Source: Branchiostoma floridae
Lineage: Eukaryota; Chordata; Leptocardii; Amphioxiformes; Branchiostomatidae
Reading direction: 5' to 3'
Assembly (NCBI RefSeq): GCF_000003815.2
Contig: NC_049988.1
Span: forward strand, 7,267,572 to 7,289,290
Length of the DNA stretch: 21,719 bases
The position numbers and the translations under genes were made by a program. Shown piece by piece: positions 11,401 to 17,600 of this stretch. Each line of letters begins with the position of its first letter. The first letter of the stretch is position 1. A model generated the notes under the pieces. It saw only the letters and a program-made list of their open reading frames with translations. It ran no database searches and was not told where the DNA came from.

Positions 11401-11416
11401 CTGCAGAGGAAACTAA
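2222..11416 (+). CDS. PCSK9: PCSK9-like proprotein convertase, copy 1 (complete, 12 exons)
   Basis: Secreted S8 serine peptidase of the proteinase K/PCSK9 group. Splicing 12 exons at GT-AG junctions gives one open frame of 682 residues (human PCSK9 is 692). Order: signal peptide (about 1-23), I9-type prodomain with a YIVVLKD strand ending near Q142, catalytic domain with Asp177 (LDSGI), His213 (HGTHVA), oxyanion Asn304 (AAAGN) and Ser377 (SGTSQA), then a Cys-rich C-terminal domain from about 447 with three modules. All 18 module cysteines can be placed in the human spacing. That C-terminal domain is what makes this PCSK9 rather than another subtilase. In the family the prodomain is cut autocatalytically and stays bound as an inhibitor; here the junction reads EKQQ/AVPW, aligned with human VFAQ/SIPW. 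Residues contacting the LDL receptor in human are changed. An 8-residue duplication sits in a catalytic-domain loop. Family identity is near certain; physiological role is not. Confidence 0.95.
2413..3085 (+). other. Intron 1 of copy 1
   Basis: A 673-base phase-2 intron, non-coding. The notable item is a perfect 13-bp inverted repeat at 2782-2810, listed separately. Confidence 0.8.
2782..2810. repeat. Perfect hairpin holding two octamer motifs
   Basis: Arms TTATGCAAATTAG and CTAATTTGCATAA are separated by three bases. Each arm holds the POU/octamer core ATGCAAAT, in opposite orientation. It could be a paired POU-factor site or the core of a small foldback element. Confidence 0.6.
3086..3260 (+). 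CDS. PCSK9: PCSK9 copy 1, exon 2 (prodomain)
   Basis: Completes codon 64 and codes to residue 122. It opens with the beta strand SYIVVLKD typical of inhibitor I9 prodomains, followed by an amphipathic helix and the segment ending LSPSALRL. The acceptor CACAG follows a T-rich tract; the donor is GTGAGT, phase 0. Confidence 0.9.
3261..3763 (+). other. Intron 2 of copy 1, with two partial MITE copies
   Basis: A 503-base intron. Stretches starting near 3393 and 3528 are direct repeats of each other (TGTAAATGKCGAAATGTTCA, then GGYGGTTCTAYTGTCGG) and match the ends of the foldback element at 1652-1807. The second copy is preceded by TTGGTGAGTACT, which mimics the exon 2 donor TTGGTGAGTACT at 3258. 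Confidence 0.65.
3764..3893 (+). CDS. PCSK9: PCSK9 copy 1, exon 3 (prodomain end and processing site)
   Basis: Residues 123-165 plus one base. It reads [14 protein letters not shown] (human VDYIEED), then the presumed autoprocessing junction EKQQ/AVPW and the start of the mature enzyme (WHLDRID). Same length, 130 nt, as exon 3 of copy 2. Confidence 0.93.
3904..4165 (+). repeat. Polypyrimidine (CT)n tract with an internal duplication
   Basis: The tract fills most of intron 3. It contains CT-rich runs, several units of (CT)n-AACG near 4070-4115, and a duplicated spacer: CTCTTTCTACGAAACAG occurs at about 3996-4012 and again at about 4168-4184, each followed by GGTC and ATTTTCCTAATTTTGG. Each copy resembles a 3' splice site (pyrimidine run plus CAG) upstream of the real acceptor at 4311. 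Confidence 0.85.
4312..4433 (+). CDS. PCSK9: PCSK9 copy 1, exon 4 (catalytic Asp)
   Basis: Residues 166-206. Contains [10 protein letters not shown] with the nucleophile-activating Asp177, then YSHEEFEGR, where human Arg194 is replaced by Glu. Phase 1 in, phase 0 out; 122 nt as in copy 2. Confidence 0.95.
4710..4923 (+). CDS. PCSK9: PCSK9 copy 1, exon 5 (catalytic His)
   Basis: Residues 207-277 plus one base. Contains [15 protein letters not shown] with His213, then [18 protein letters not shown] and [10 protein letters not shown], the standard subtilase helix and strand order, ending in AVMSLAG. Confidence 0.95.
5099..5357. mobile_element. Putative MITE in intron 5 of copy 1
   Basis: Inverted ends of about 35 bp: GTAACGGTGGGGTTAAGCG then CCGCCAAACTGA on the left, and in reverse complement ATAACAGTGGGGTTCAAACG then CCGCCAAACTGA on the right. 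About 260 bp, non-coding, ending 36 bases before exon 6. A tRNA-like B-box (GTTCGAA) occurs inside but no tRNA fold was found. Confidence 0.7.
5394..5518 (+). CDS. PCSK9: PCSK9 copy 1, exon 6 (oxyanion Asn)
   Basis: Residues 278-319. Contains [13 protein letters not shown], giving the oxyanion-hole Asn304 and the conserved DAC that follows it in PCSK9. It is 15 nt shorter than exon 6 of copy 2, the difference lying before the AAAGN motif. Confidence 0.94.
5537..5604. repeat. Short hairpin just after the exon 6 donor
   Basis: Arms TACGAAGGCCCA and TGGGCCTTCGTA are perfect complements, and the match extends to about 20 bp with two mismatches. The loop is about 28 bases. It starts 19 bases after the exon 6 donor. 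Function unknown; possibly a tiny foldback element. Confidence 0.6.
5645..6574. mobile_element. Non-autonomous DNA transposon, about 930 bp, in intron 6 of copy 1
   Basis: Long inverted ends of about 65-75 bp. The left reads TATAGGGCTTATTCA, CGTGA, then CCATTTTGGTGTACCAC. The right in reverse complement reads TATAGGGCTTATTCA, CACGTGATC, then CCATTTTGGTGTACCAC. TATA at both ends is palindromic, so the target-site duplication (TA or TATA) cannot be told from the TIR. Interior frames, up to 155 codons, resemble no transposase I can recognise. Superfamily not assigned. Confidence 0.8.
6720..6915 (+). CDS. PCSK9: PCSK9 copy 1, exon 7 (catalytic Ser)
   Basis: Residues 320-384 plus one base. VITVGGTN, then a loop with tandem repeat units VDGLYRRT and VNGRLRGT, then [14 protein letters not shown] and [13 protein letters not shown] with nucleophile Ser377. 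The second repeat unit accounts for the 24-nt excess over copy 2. Human F379 of the receptor interface corresponds to Asn here. Confidence 0.95.
6916..8046 (+). other. Intron 7 of copy 1
   Basis: A 1131-base phase-1 intron. It holds a strong hairpin at about 7089-7127 (ACTGGAGG-GTAA-CCTCCAGT stem) and a smaller one near 7697-7735 (CTTGAC and GTCAAG arms inside CCCTAT and ATAGGG). No exon or ORF of interest is seen. Confidence 0.7.
8047..8226 (+). CDS. PCSK9: PCSK9 copy 1, exon 8 (end of catalytic domain)
   Basis: Residues 385-444 plus one base. Helices [21 protein letters not shown] and the hinge [10 protein letters not shown] (human TPNLVAALP) lead into the C-terminal domain. The acceptor uses TAG. 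The donor is a normal GTAAGC, unlike copy 2. Confidence 0.94.
8227..8789 (+). other. Intron 8 of copy 1
   Basis: A 563-base intron. Contains a 12-bp palindrome AGTAGGCCTACT near 8406 and a CGTCGTAC motif repeated near 8297. An open frame runs on from exon 8 to 8555, but the good donor at 8227 and the shared exon plan argue against read-through. Confidence 0.65.
8790..8935 (+). CDS. PCSK9: PCSK9 copy 1, exon 9 (C-terminal module 1, first half)
   Basis: Residues 445-493. [12 protein letters not shown] matches the human start of the Cys-rich domain (CRTVWS). Three module-1 cysteines occur in CRTVW, RCNIN and MGCSS. N472-E-S is a possible N-glycosylation site also found in copy 2 as N-E-T. Confidence 0.94.
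8957..8994 (+). repeat. Tandem 18-mer in intron 9
   Basis: GTTATCGGGATGGTAA occurs twice, separated by a few bases (CATATG). The rest of the 504-base intron 9 (8936-9439) shows no element or exon. Confidence 0.7.
9440..9632 (+). CDS. PCSK9: PCSK9 copy 1, exon 10 (modules 1 and 2)
   Basis: Residues 494-557 plus one base. [19 protein letters not shown] (human GGEGVYAIARCC) closes module 1; ECYF and NIKCDR start module 2. The acceptor uses TAG, as does exon 10 of copy 2. Confidence 0.95.
9633..10025 (+). other. Intron 10 of copy 1 with a (TTTG)n tail
   Basis: ATAAAAAATAAAG followed by (TTTG)n and GATTGATTG at about 9797-9840 looks like the 3' tail of a retroposed sequence. No coding remnant was found upstream of it. 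Confidence 0.5.
10026..10237 (+). CDS. PCSK9: PCSK9 copy 1, exon 11 (module 2)
   Basis: Residues 558-628. SCSAATD, then [21 protein letters not shown] repeats the module-1 pattern, and MDCKAVW begins module 3. Same 212 nt as copy 2. Confidence 0.94.
10314..10622. mobile_element. MITE in intron 11 of copy 1
   Basis: Ends are inverted: AGCTAAGGGCACAACCCGCC then GTACGTGCAA on the left, AGCTAAGGGCGCAACCCGCC then GTACGTGCAA in reverse complement on the right. The interior is about 250 bp, rich in CACGT-type words and without an ORF. The outer AGCT or TA may be the target site. Confidence 0.8.
10628..11201 (+). repeat. Tetranucleotide satellite with a duplicated ~246-bp unit
   Basis: A CTGT/TCTA-rich run is followed by (GGAT)n, then GGGGTCTTCAATTACATCT. 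The whole composite block occurs twice, about 10702-10954 and 10952-11200, the copies differing by small indels and one CTGG variant in the first GGAT array. Open frames across it (Trp-Met-Asp-Gly repeats on +, His-Pro-Ser-Ile repeats on -) are products of the repeat. Confidence 0.95.
11252..11416 (+). CDS. PCSK9: PCSK9 copy 1, exon 12 (module 3 and stop)
   Basis: Residues 629-682 and [31 protein letters not shown] and [11 protein letters not shown] match human module 3 (TGC, DNTC, AVAICC). The protein stops right after the module, without the short human tail. Confidence 0.95.
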   Translation, partial: VSATCPTGWVLTGCNAYDWSGHADGAMPIDNTCIARKGTQGEGVHAVAICCRGN

Positions 11417-11586
11417 AGAATCCCAAAAGTCTCACTACCAACAAGGCTATTTTAGTATTGGTGGATTTTTACTTCTTGAAATTTTGTTTGATATTTTTAC
11501 TGAAAAAATAGGTATTTCGATGAAGTCAAGTGTCAAACCCTATATTAAATTTAAAAATTGTTGCTGCTACTACTACTTAGCTACAC

Positions 11587-11710
11587 TCCAAGCAGAGGTT
11601 GAGGGAAAAGATAGCCACGAGTGCTTACTTCTGATTGGTTACTGTTTTCTGACGTCAGAAAGCGGGTGCCAATCAGAGGAAGGTACCTTCAACCCCAGTC
11701 TCGGAGAAAA
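11587..11710. mobile_element. Small foldback element centred on a perfect palindrome
   Basis: The centre is the 16-bp palindrome TTTCTGACGTCAGAAA (11646-11661) with a full CRE core TGACGTCA. Flanks are inverted: CTGATTGG on the left, CCAATCAG on the right, and further out GAGGTTGAGGG against TTCAACCCC. About 120 bp in the 3' UTR region of copy 1. Confidence 0.55.
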
Positions 11711-12276
11711 CTACTTTGTATTGATGGGAGGAGAGACTGACTGACACTTAAGACTTGTGTTTATTAAGAAAGGCGACGAAATGAAATCAGGAGCTGTTTT
11801 TGTAAATGACAGAAAGGTTAGTCTTGGTAGTTCCGATTTTCTTGTGACTTGTATTAATTTTGTATACATCTTTTCTTGTCCAAAATTTGTTTTGATACTT
11901 TTTGAAAATGTCTCATGTTGTTGTTTGTGAACATTACATATCTAATTGTTTATTTGTTTTTCTTATTCTTGTATTTTACTCTGACTCATAATTCTCAAGG
12001 GAGCCATCATACAGTATTGCATTTTGATAGACTTGTTCGAACTTCACTGGAGATATTTTATTCTTACTACTATTCAACTTAGTAGAGTTCCCAGAACTGT
12101 TAAAATGGCATTACATTTCATTTCTCTTTGCTATTACTAGAAGTATTTTATTCTCATTGAATAATTATTTGTAATGTTTCATACGTTACTATATCAAAGT
12201 AAATATCATGTTCATAATCTATGCAAAACCATTCAACTTAGTATCATTGTTGACCTTCCATTGTTTGTATATCATC

Positions 12277-12282
12277 AATAAA
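12277..12282 (+). terminator. Candidate polyadenylation signal of copy 1
   Basis: AATAAA followed by an A run and, about 20-30 bases on, GT-rich GCGTGTCTTT. It is the only canonical AATAAA found between the stop codon and here. Confidence 0.45.
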
Positions 12283-13657
12283 AAAAACACAGACAGCGTG
12301 CCTTATCCGCGTGTCTTTAAAATTTACATAAACATCTTTACGTTGTTATATTTATGCTGTTTATGGTCCCATTGTGGTTATTTGTTGTACAGACGGAATT
12401 AGATTACATGTAATGTTATATGGCATTGTGTTAACCCAAAAGCGGCAACGAGAACATAACCTTGTCAAAGGCAATTACTGTATAAAACAGAGCATTATTC
12501 TAAGCCGTACGAACATGTGCAAATTGGGCATCCAAGAAACCGCATCTCGGAGAGGTTAACTCTGATCAGACGACACTTGACATGTGGACGTCTCCTCACA
12601 CAGGTGGTTCAGATTTACCCACTGTTGTTAGCGCTGTTGTGAGCAGATTCTAATATAGCCTATGGTTACAGGCGTCATGGTTCGATTCTGAAGAGGGCTT
12701 CAGTATATATGTCTTTATTGTTGAAAGTACAGAGGGAAGTAAGACGTCGAATGGGTGCAGGCTTTAGGCTGCGCGATTGTCAGATACCGGGCACAATCAA
12801 ACCTATATACAATGCAAGCAGACAAGAAGTGTGGGCTCGGGTGGCGTGTGGGGTCGTGTGGCATAACGTTAACGTAATGGTGTTTGGCTCGTAACCCAGT
12901 GGTCCTGGAAAATCCGTTGATATGCCGCCGATATTGGGAAAGGCACTTTACATGGCTTTCCTTGCTTTACTTAGGTGTAAATGAGTACCTAGCATCGGTT
13001 AAAGTCTTCCCACGGGTAGAACGTTAAATGGAGGTCCCATGTTTGAGGAGAGCCACACCCACCACATTTATCGAAAAGAGTAGGGAACCTTCCCGGTGTG
13101 AGTGGATCAAACAAATCTGTCCGGATATGAAGCTCTTACACAAACCTGGTGTGTAACGCTATTGGGTGGTTTACCGGCTATGCAGACAACCAAAAAAACA
13201 CAAACTTAAGGCTAACAGAATAATCCGCTCAAGCGTTGAAGAGGTGAGGGGTGTAAGGTAGACACCATGATATCATCTGCTTTTCCAATAACATAGCGTC
13301 AGGTTCGCTACAACTGTATTTCATGTTAACATAACTACCGCCCACAAATTTCCGTTGTTACAACGGTTGTCGACCATGGCTACTGAGAAATTTGACGCCT
13401 TTTGAAATTTCTCACGGTTGGTGGATTGGCGTTTGTTATACAAAAATAGAATGACTTCCTCAAAGTATCGACACAAAGAGTAACTACGTCATGTTTTTTG
13501 TCTGTACTATAATCAGGAAATGTCTCCCCCGCTTTTCAAGTTCTTCTCTTGTCAACTGAGAAATATGTAGACTGTAGTCACAGGAAACATGCACTTGTTT
13601 CACATCTGTGCGATCACTTGCACGACACTTGAAATCATCAGAGACATTTTTAGAGTT

Positions 13658-13718
13658 GACATCATGTTACCAACGTTATGATCTCAACTCAGGTGTTGTG
13701 CTGACGACCGTAAGTGAC
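13658..13718 (+). pseudogene. Possible relic of a PCSK9 exon 2 end
   Basis: GACATCATGTTACCAAC and, about 30 bases on, CTGACGACCGTAAGTGAC resemble the end of exon 2 and the donor in copy 2 (GACGTCATGGACCAAC, then TTGACGATCGTAAGTGAC) in the same order. Indels break the frame. It could be the trace of a third copy or of unequal exchange, but the match is short and chance is possible. Confidence 0.25.
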
Positions 13719-14291
13719 ATTGTCCTTTTTTTTACACAGTGAGTTTTGCTATTGTATTATACAGCACTAGTATTGTTGATGGCATTGCTGTCCCTACGAC
13801 CGGTGAGGCTATGGGACCGGCGGGGTGAGGTGAGGTGAGAGTATTGTTGCAAGTTGCAAGTCCTTCCCACACCAGATGGTGCAAGGGGCGGCGCCTATCT
13901 CCATTTCTGTAGCCCTAGGTCACACAGATTTTGTGCAATCACTACAACAGGGAGCTAGTCCATTGCGTAGTGCCCTGTGTACAACTACCACACTTTTCCC
14001 CACATAACGTTACCATGCTGAGTGCTAATCAGAGAATGCAGCATGTACCATTTTAAAGTCTTTGGTATGACTCGGCCGGGACCCCAGATCTACCAAATAC
14101 AAGGCGGGCACTCACTTGGCCATTTCCCCTGTACTAGCAACCTGTTGAAGTAGTTAATGATGTCAGCAGTGTGGGCCACACTCTTGAACAGGTGGAACGC
14201 CCACTGAGTGATACGAACTTCCGCCGTGCTGACAGTTCCAAGACTGGTACCGATGGGAAAGCTCTGACCCGTGCGACCTGCCAGATTTCGC

Positions 14292-14309
14292 GGAAAACCG
14301 CCGGTTTTC
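14292..14309. promoter_or_regulatory. Palindrome upstream of the copy 2 TATA box
   Basis: GAAAACCG-C-CGGTTTTC is a perfect inverted repeat with a one-base centre, ending 19 bases before the TATA box. The position suggests a dimeric factor site; no factor is assigned. Copy 1 has a different palindrome further upstream. Confidence 0.45.
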
Positions 14310-14328
14310 TTCCGGTGGTCAGAGCGCG

Positions 14329-14366
14329 TATAAAACCGGACCTGTTCGATCTACGTGCTCAGTCTA
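14329..14366 (+). promoter_or_regulatory. Core promoter of PCSK9 copy 2 (TATA + Inr)
   Basis: TATAAAA at 14329 lies 32 bases before an initiator TCAGTCT with its A at 14361. The layout mirrors that of copy 1 and shows that copy 2 was duplicated with, or gained, its own promoter. The 5' UTR is about 104 bases and shares GACTCAAAACG (14408-14418) with copy 1. Confidence 0.65.
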
Positions 14367-14369
14367 CGG

Positions 14370-14384
14370 ATGGTGGTTGGATAA
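14370..14384 (+). other. Short upstream ORF in the copy 2 leader
   Basis: ATG GTG GTT GGA TAA codes for MVVG and ends 80 bases before the main start. It is only 9 bases from the predicted cap site, so many ribosomes may skip it. Copy 1 has no upstream ATG in its leader. Confidence 0.5.
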
Positions 14385-14464
14385 CGAGGTTTCCTCTCAG
14401 AATTTGTGACTCAAAACGCAAACTTTGCGGTCGTTTGGCAGTATTTTTCAAACTTGTTTTCAAG

Positions 14465-14670
14465 ATGATGTTACCGAGATATATTCTAGCAATGGTTTTA
14501 GGCGTAAGTTTTGCAGAGGCGGTTCGGTGGAGACCTCGGGACGACCCTCAGGAAGAGTCGCACGTTATCCCCGGGGTCCCTACCGTCGTCGTGAAGACCA
14601 TCTTCGGTCGGTACCATGGCGATCTCCGACCCGTCTTCAGAGGGGATCCCAAAACTCGCGTGAAGGAAAA
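14465..14670 (+). CDS. PCSK9: PCSK9 copy 2, exon 1
   Basis: Residues 1-68 and two bases. Signal peptide with core ILAMVLGVSFA, likely cut near AEA/V. The N-terminal prodomain has a small acidic patch (DDPQEE), unlike copy 1. Donor GTGAGT, phase 2 as in copy 1. Confidence 0.88.
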
Positions 14671-17600
14671 GTGAGTATGGCTTGTTTAGTTTAACAAGTG
14701 TGGTTTATGAAAAAGCGCAATGGCGACTAGTATTTTCTACAAGTATATGGGAAGGGGTAGCTGACAGAAGACCGATCGAAAAGTCAATTCACCCATTCTA
14801 CATTTGTATTGAAAAATGTTTGCGTTATGTCATAAGCGAACATCATTTTTGTCTAGTTTTTAAAACCACCTACAAGACAAAGTTCTTTTTTTCCAGGTAT
14901 ATTGTAATGCTGAGAAGCGGGTCTACCCGGACTACCCTGGACAGGGTCATTGACCAATTTCAGAAGAAAGTAGATCTCGTGTCCAGGGTAGCCAAGAAAT
15001 TCGGACTCCATCTTGACTTGGGCGAAATCAGTGACGTCATGGACCAACTGCTCATGGTGATCGTTGCTAGGTTACCCGTCGTTGCCTTGACGATCGTAAG
15101 TGACGTCATTTTTTGTCTTTTACTGAGATACAGTCACAGTAGGCCTATTCCATTCGAAAAGTAGGGGTTATGGGATGTTTTCTAATTGGAAAAAAGTCAA
15201 AAGTTTTGATACAGGGAAAATACATCAAAGATTTGAAGGAAATGTAACGTTAGACCACTCCACGTCCTATTATATCACGCGTTTACGTATTCAAATTTGA
15301 AAAAAAAGTTTACCCCACGCTACACAATGATGTTGCACAGCAACTTATGACATAACTTGTGTTGCCATGGTTGCAGATGCGGACGCTGCGTGACGTAGAC
15401 TTTATCGAGGAGGTCCAGACGGTGGCCGCGTGCTCGGAGGAATGGCACCTGGACAGGTTGGACCAGCTCACACTGCCACTAGATCTGGGAAAGTTCCAGA
15501 GGAACGGTACGAAATATTTATCTCAGATGGAAATACTAGTGGCTAATCTCCAAGAAGATATTTGATTTCTTGCAATCTCCAAGAAGGTATTTGCTTGCTT
15601 TCTGGCAATGCAAGACAAACGGAGAAATGAGCTCGAACGAAGAAGAAACTAGAATCTACTTGGGCATCATTGTTTAGCCACAACCATGTGCTTCTGTGTT
15701 TTGTTATTGCTGTTGTTGTTTTTAACACAAAGTTGTGGTTATTGTTGTAAAGACTTGAACATGATTTCTGAAGGAGGAAACCAATGTATGAGTTATTCCA
15801 TCTCCAGGCGAGGGTAGCAGTGTGGACGTGTATGTCTTGGATTCCGGAATCCGGTACAGTCACGAGGAGTTCGAAGGCCGAGCCACCTGGTCCGGATACG
15901 ACGCATTCGATCCGGACGGAACAAACCAGGTATCGATTTTTGTGGAGACGAAATGCTTAACTAGGTTTGTCTGTTTATTTGTTTGTTTGGCAACCTTTAC
16001 AGAAGAGAAACATCAATGATTGTTTTTGCTCCGTGTTTTCCTCCTTAATGACCTGAACCAGACGACTGCCCGCACAGTTACTGCTTAAGTAGCAGACCCC
16101 CTGTGGTGTTCGATCACATAATGTAGCAAGTGGCAGGACAGGGGCTGATCACAATGGGCTTGATTAAGAATAAACAGGACAATACTTTGTTAGGCTACAT
16201 TATGTGAAGGCAAACGTTCATGCATTTGCTTGCGCATGTTTCAGTTTTGATTGTTTAGTTAATTGTGCATACATTTCTTTTTGTTTGTTTGTTTTTCCTG
16301 TTGTATTTCACTCCCTTCTTTTTTTATCCTGGAAACTAGACTTTAGCCAAGACCGGCAGAGAATTTGTTCTGCAGCCAAGGTAGTTCTTCCCGAGGACCT
16401 TGCTGGCAACTTTCTCCCTGCATGACTCCTCCCCGGAGTGCATATCTAAGGTCCTGGAGAAGAACTGTTTTCTAAAAAATTCTCTGCTGGCCTGGCTAAA
16501 GTCTGGTTTCCAGGGTACTCTTTTTTCTGGACTCACGAGGATTTCGGTGTTTCAGGGTGCCGATTTGAATGACCATGGTACGCACGTGGCGGCTCTCGTG
16601 GGCGGGCGGAGGTTCGGCGTGGCCCGCGGGGTGCGGCTGAGGAGTGTGCGGGTCCTGGACGATCTCGGGAACGGCGACAGCAGCACCATCCTGCTCGGGA
16701 TCAACCATGTCGCCAAACAGGTCAACTCCAGCCCAGCGGGAAGGCGGTCTGTCGTCGTCATGTCTCTACGAGGTACAGAAATGGGTCAAAAATTAGTTTC
16801 TTGCAGATTCCGTGGAGAAGGATTCACTCAGGACGCGGTCACATAGGTCGTGCGGTCGTCGTACGATTTTGATGAATGAAGACCTTTATTGTACATTCAT
16901 ACCCACTGGGTTTAGTACAGGTCACAACAAATGATACAACATGATATAATGATACAATGAATCTACACTACTCAAGGATCGTATTCTACTACGTACATTC
17001 GGCTTCTTCTCGTTTCTTTGTGATATTGAAAATGTAAGAACAGATATGCTTTATAAGTAAAGGTTTGTCTAGATTCATAAGGAATATAAATTTGTCTATA
17101 TTACTTAGTTGTATGAAGTGGGGGAACATGGATTCTATTAGTCTGTAGAGTTCAGCTCTCTCTTTCTTGTACAAACTACATTCTACTACAAAATGGTGTT
17201 CGTCTTCTAACTTATCTAGATTGCAGTATCTACATATTCGTTGTTCTAGAGGAGTGCGGTTATGTCTTCCGGTTTCGATGTGTAATTTGTGGCAACTGAC
17301 TCGTAGTTTTGTGACGGCCGTCCTGTGCCGAATATTGTCAATATCCAGGTATTGTTCCACATTATAAGTGGACTTGAACAGTCTGTAAGACCTCAATTTG
17401 TTTTTAGCGGATCCACTTTTGTTGTCGTTGTGTATCTCTCTTAGAAAAGTTTGAAAATAAATGTCTTTCAGACGCTGATTGATAGAATTGATAATTTGAG
17501 ACGAATTTGTATTTTGATGTCATTAGATTTTCAAGCAGATTGTGACAGAACCAACCACCGACATGGATCCAAAACAGCATTTGGTGTATCAAGACAGTTG

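Larger units (their letters stand above)
11417..12300 (+). other. Probable 3' UTR of PCSK9 copy 1
   Basis: AT-rich non-coding sequence after the stop codon. It contains a foldback element near its start, a weak ATTAAA at 11544 and a canonical AATAAA at 12277, which would give a UTR of about 880 bases. The 3' end is inferred from the signal alone. Confidence 0.5.
12301..14328. other. Spacer between the two PCSK9 copies
   Basis: No gene was recognised. It contains an inverted repeat GAGAAATTT/AAATTTCTC at 13385-13413 inside a wider imperfect foldback (about 13325-13445), a short (GGTGA)n run near 13828, and a possible decayed exon-2 fragment at 13658-13718. Open frames here are short and lack family motifs. 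Confidence 0.5.

Noticed and set aside
16989-17396. 135-codon - strand frame as a host gene
   Set aside because: Its Cys/His motif is that of LINE proteins, with stops upstream and a LINE-like tail; it is a dead insertion.
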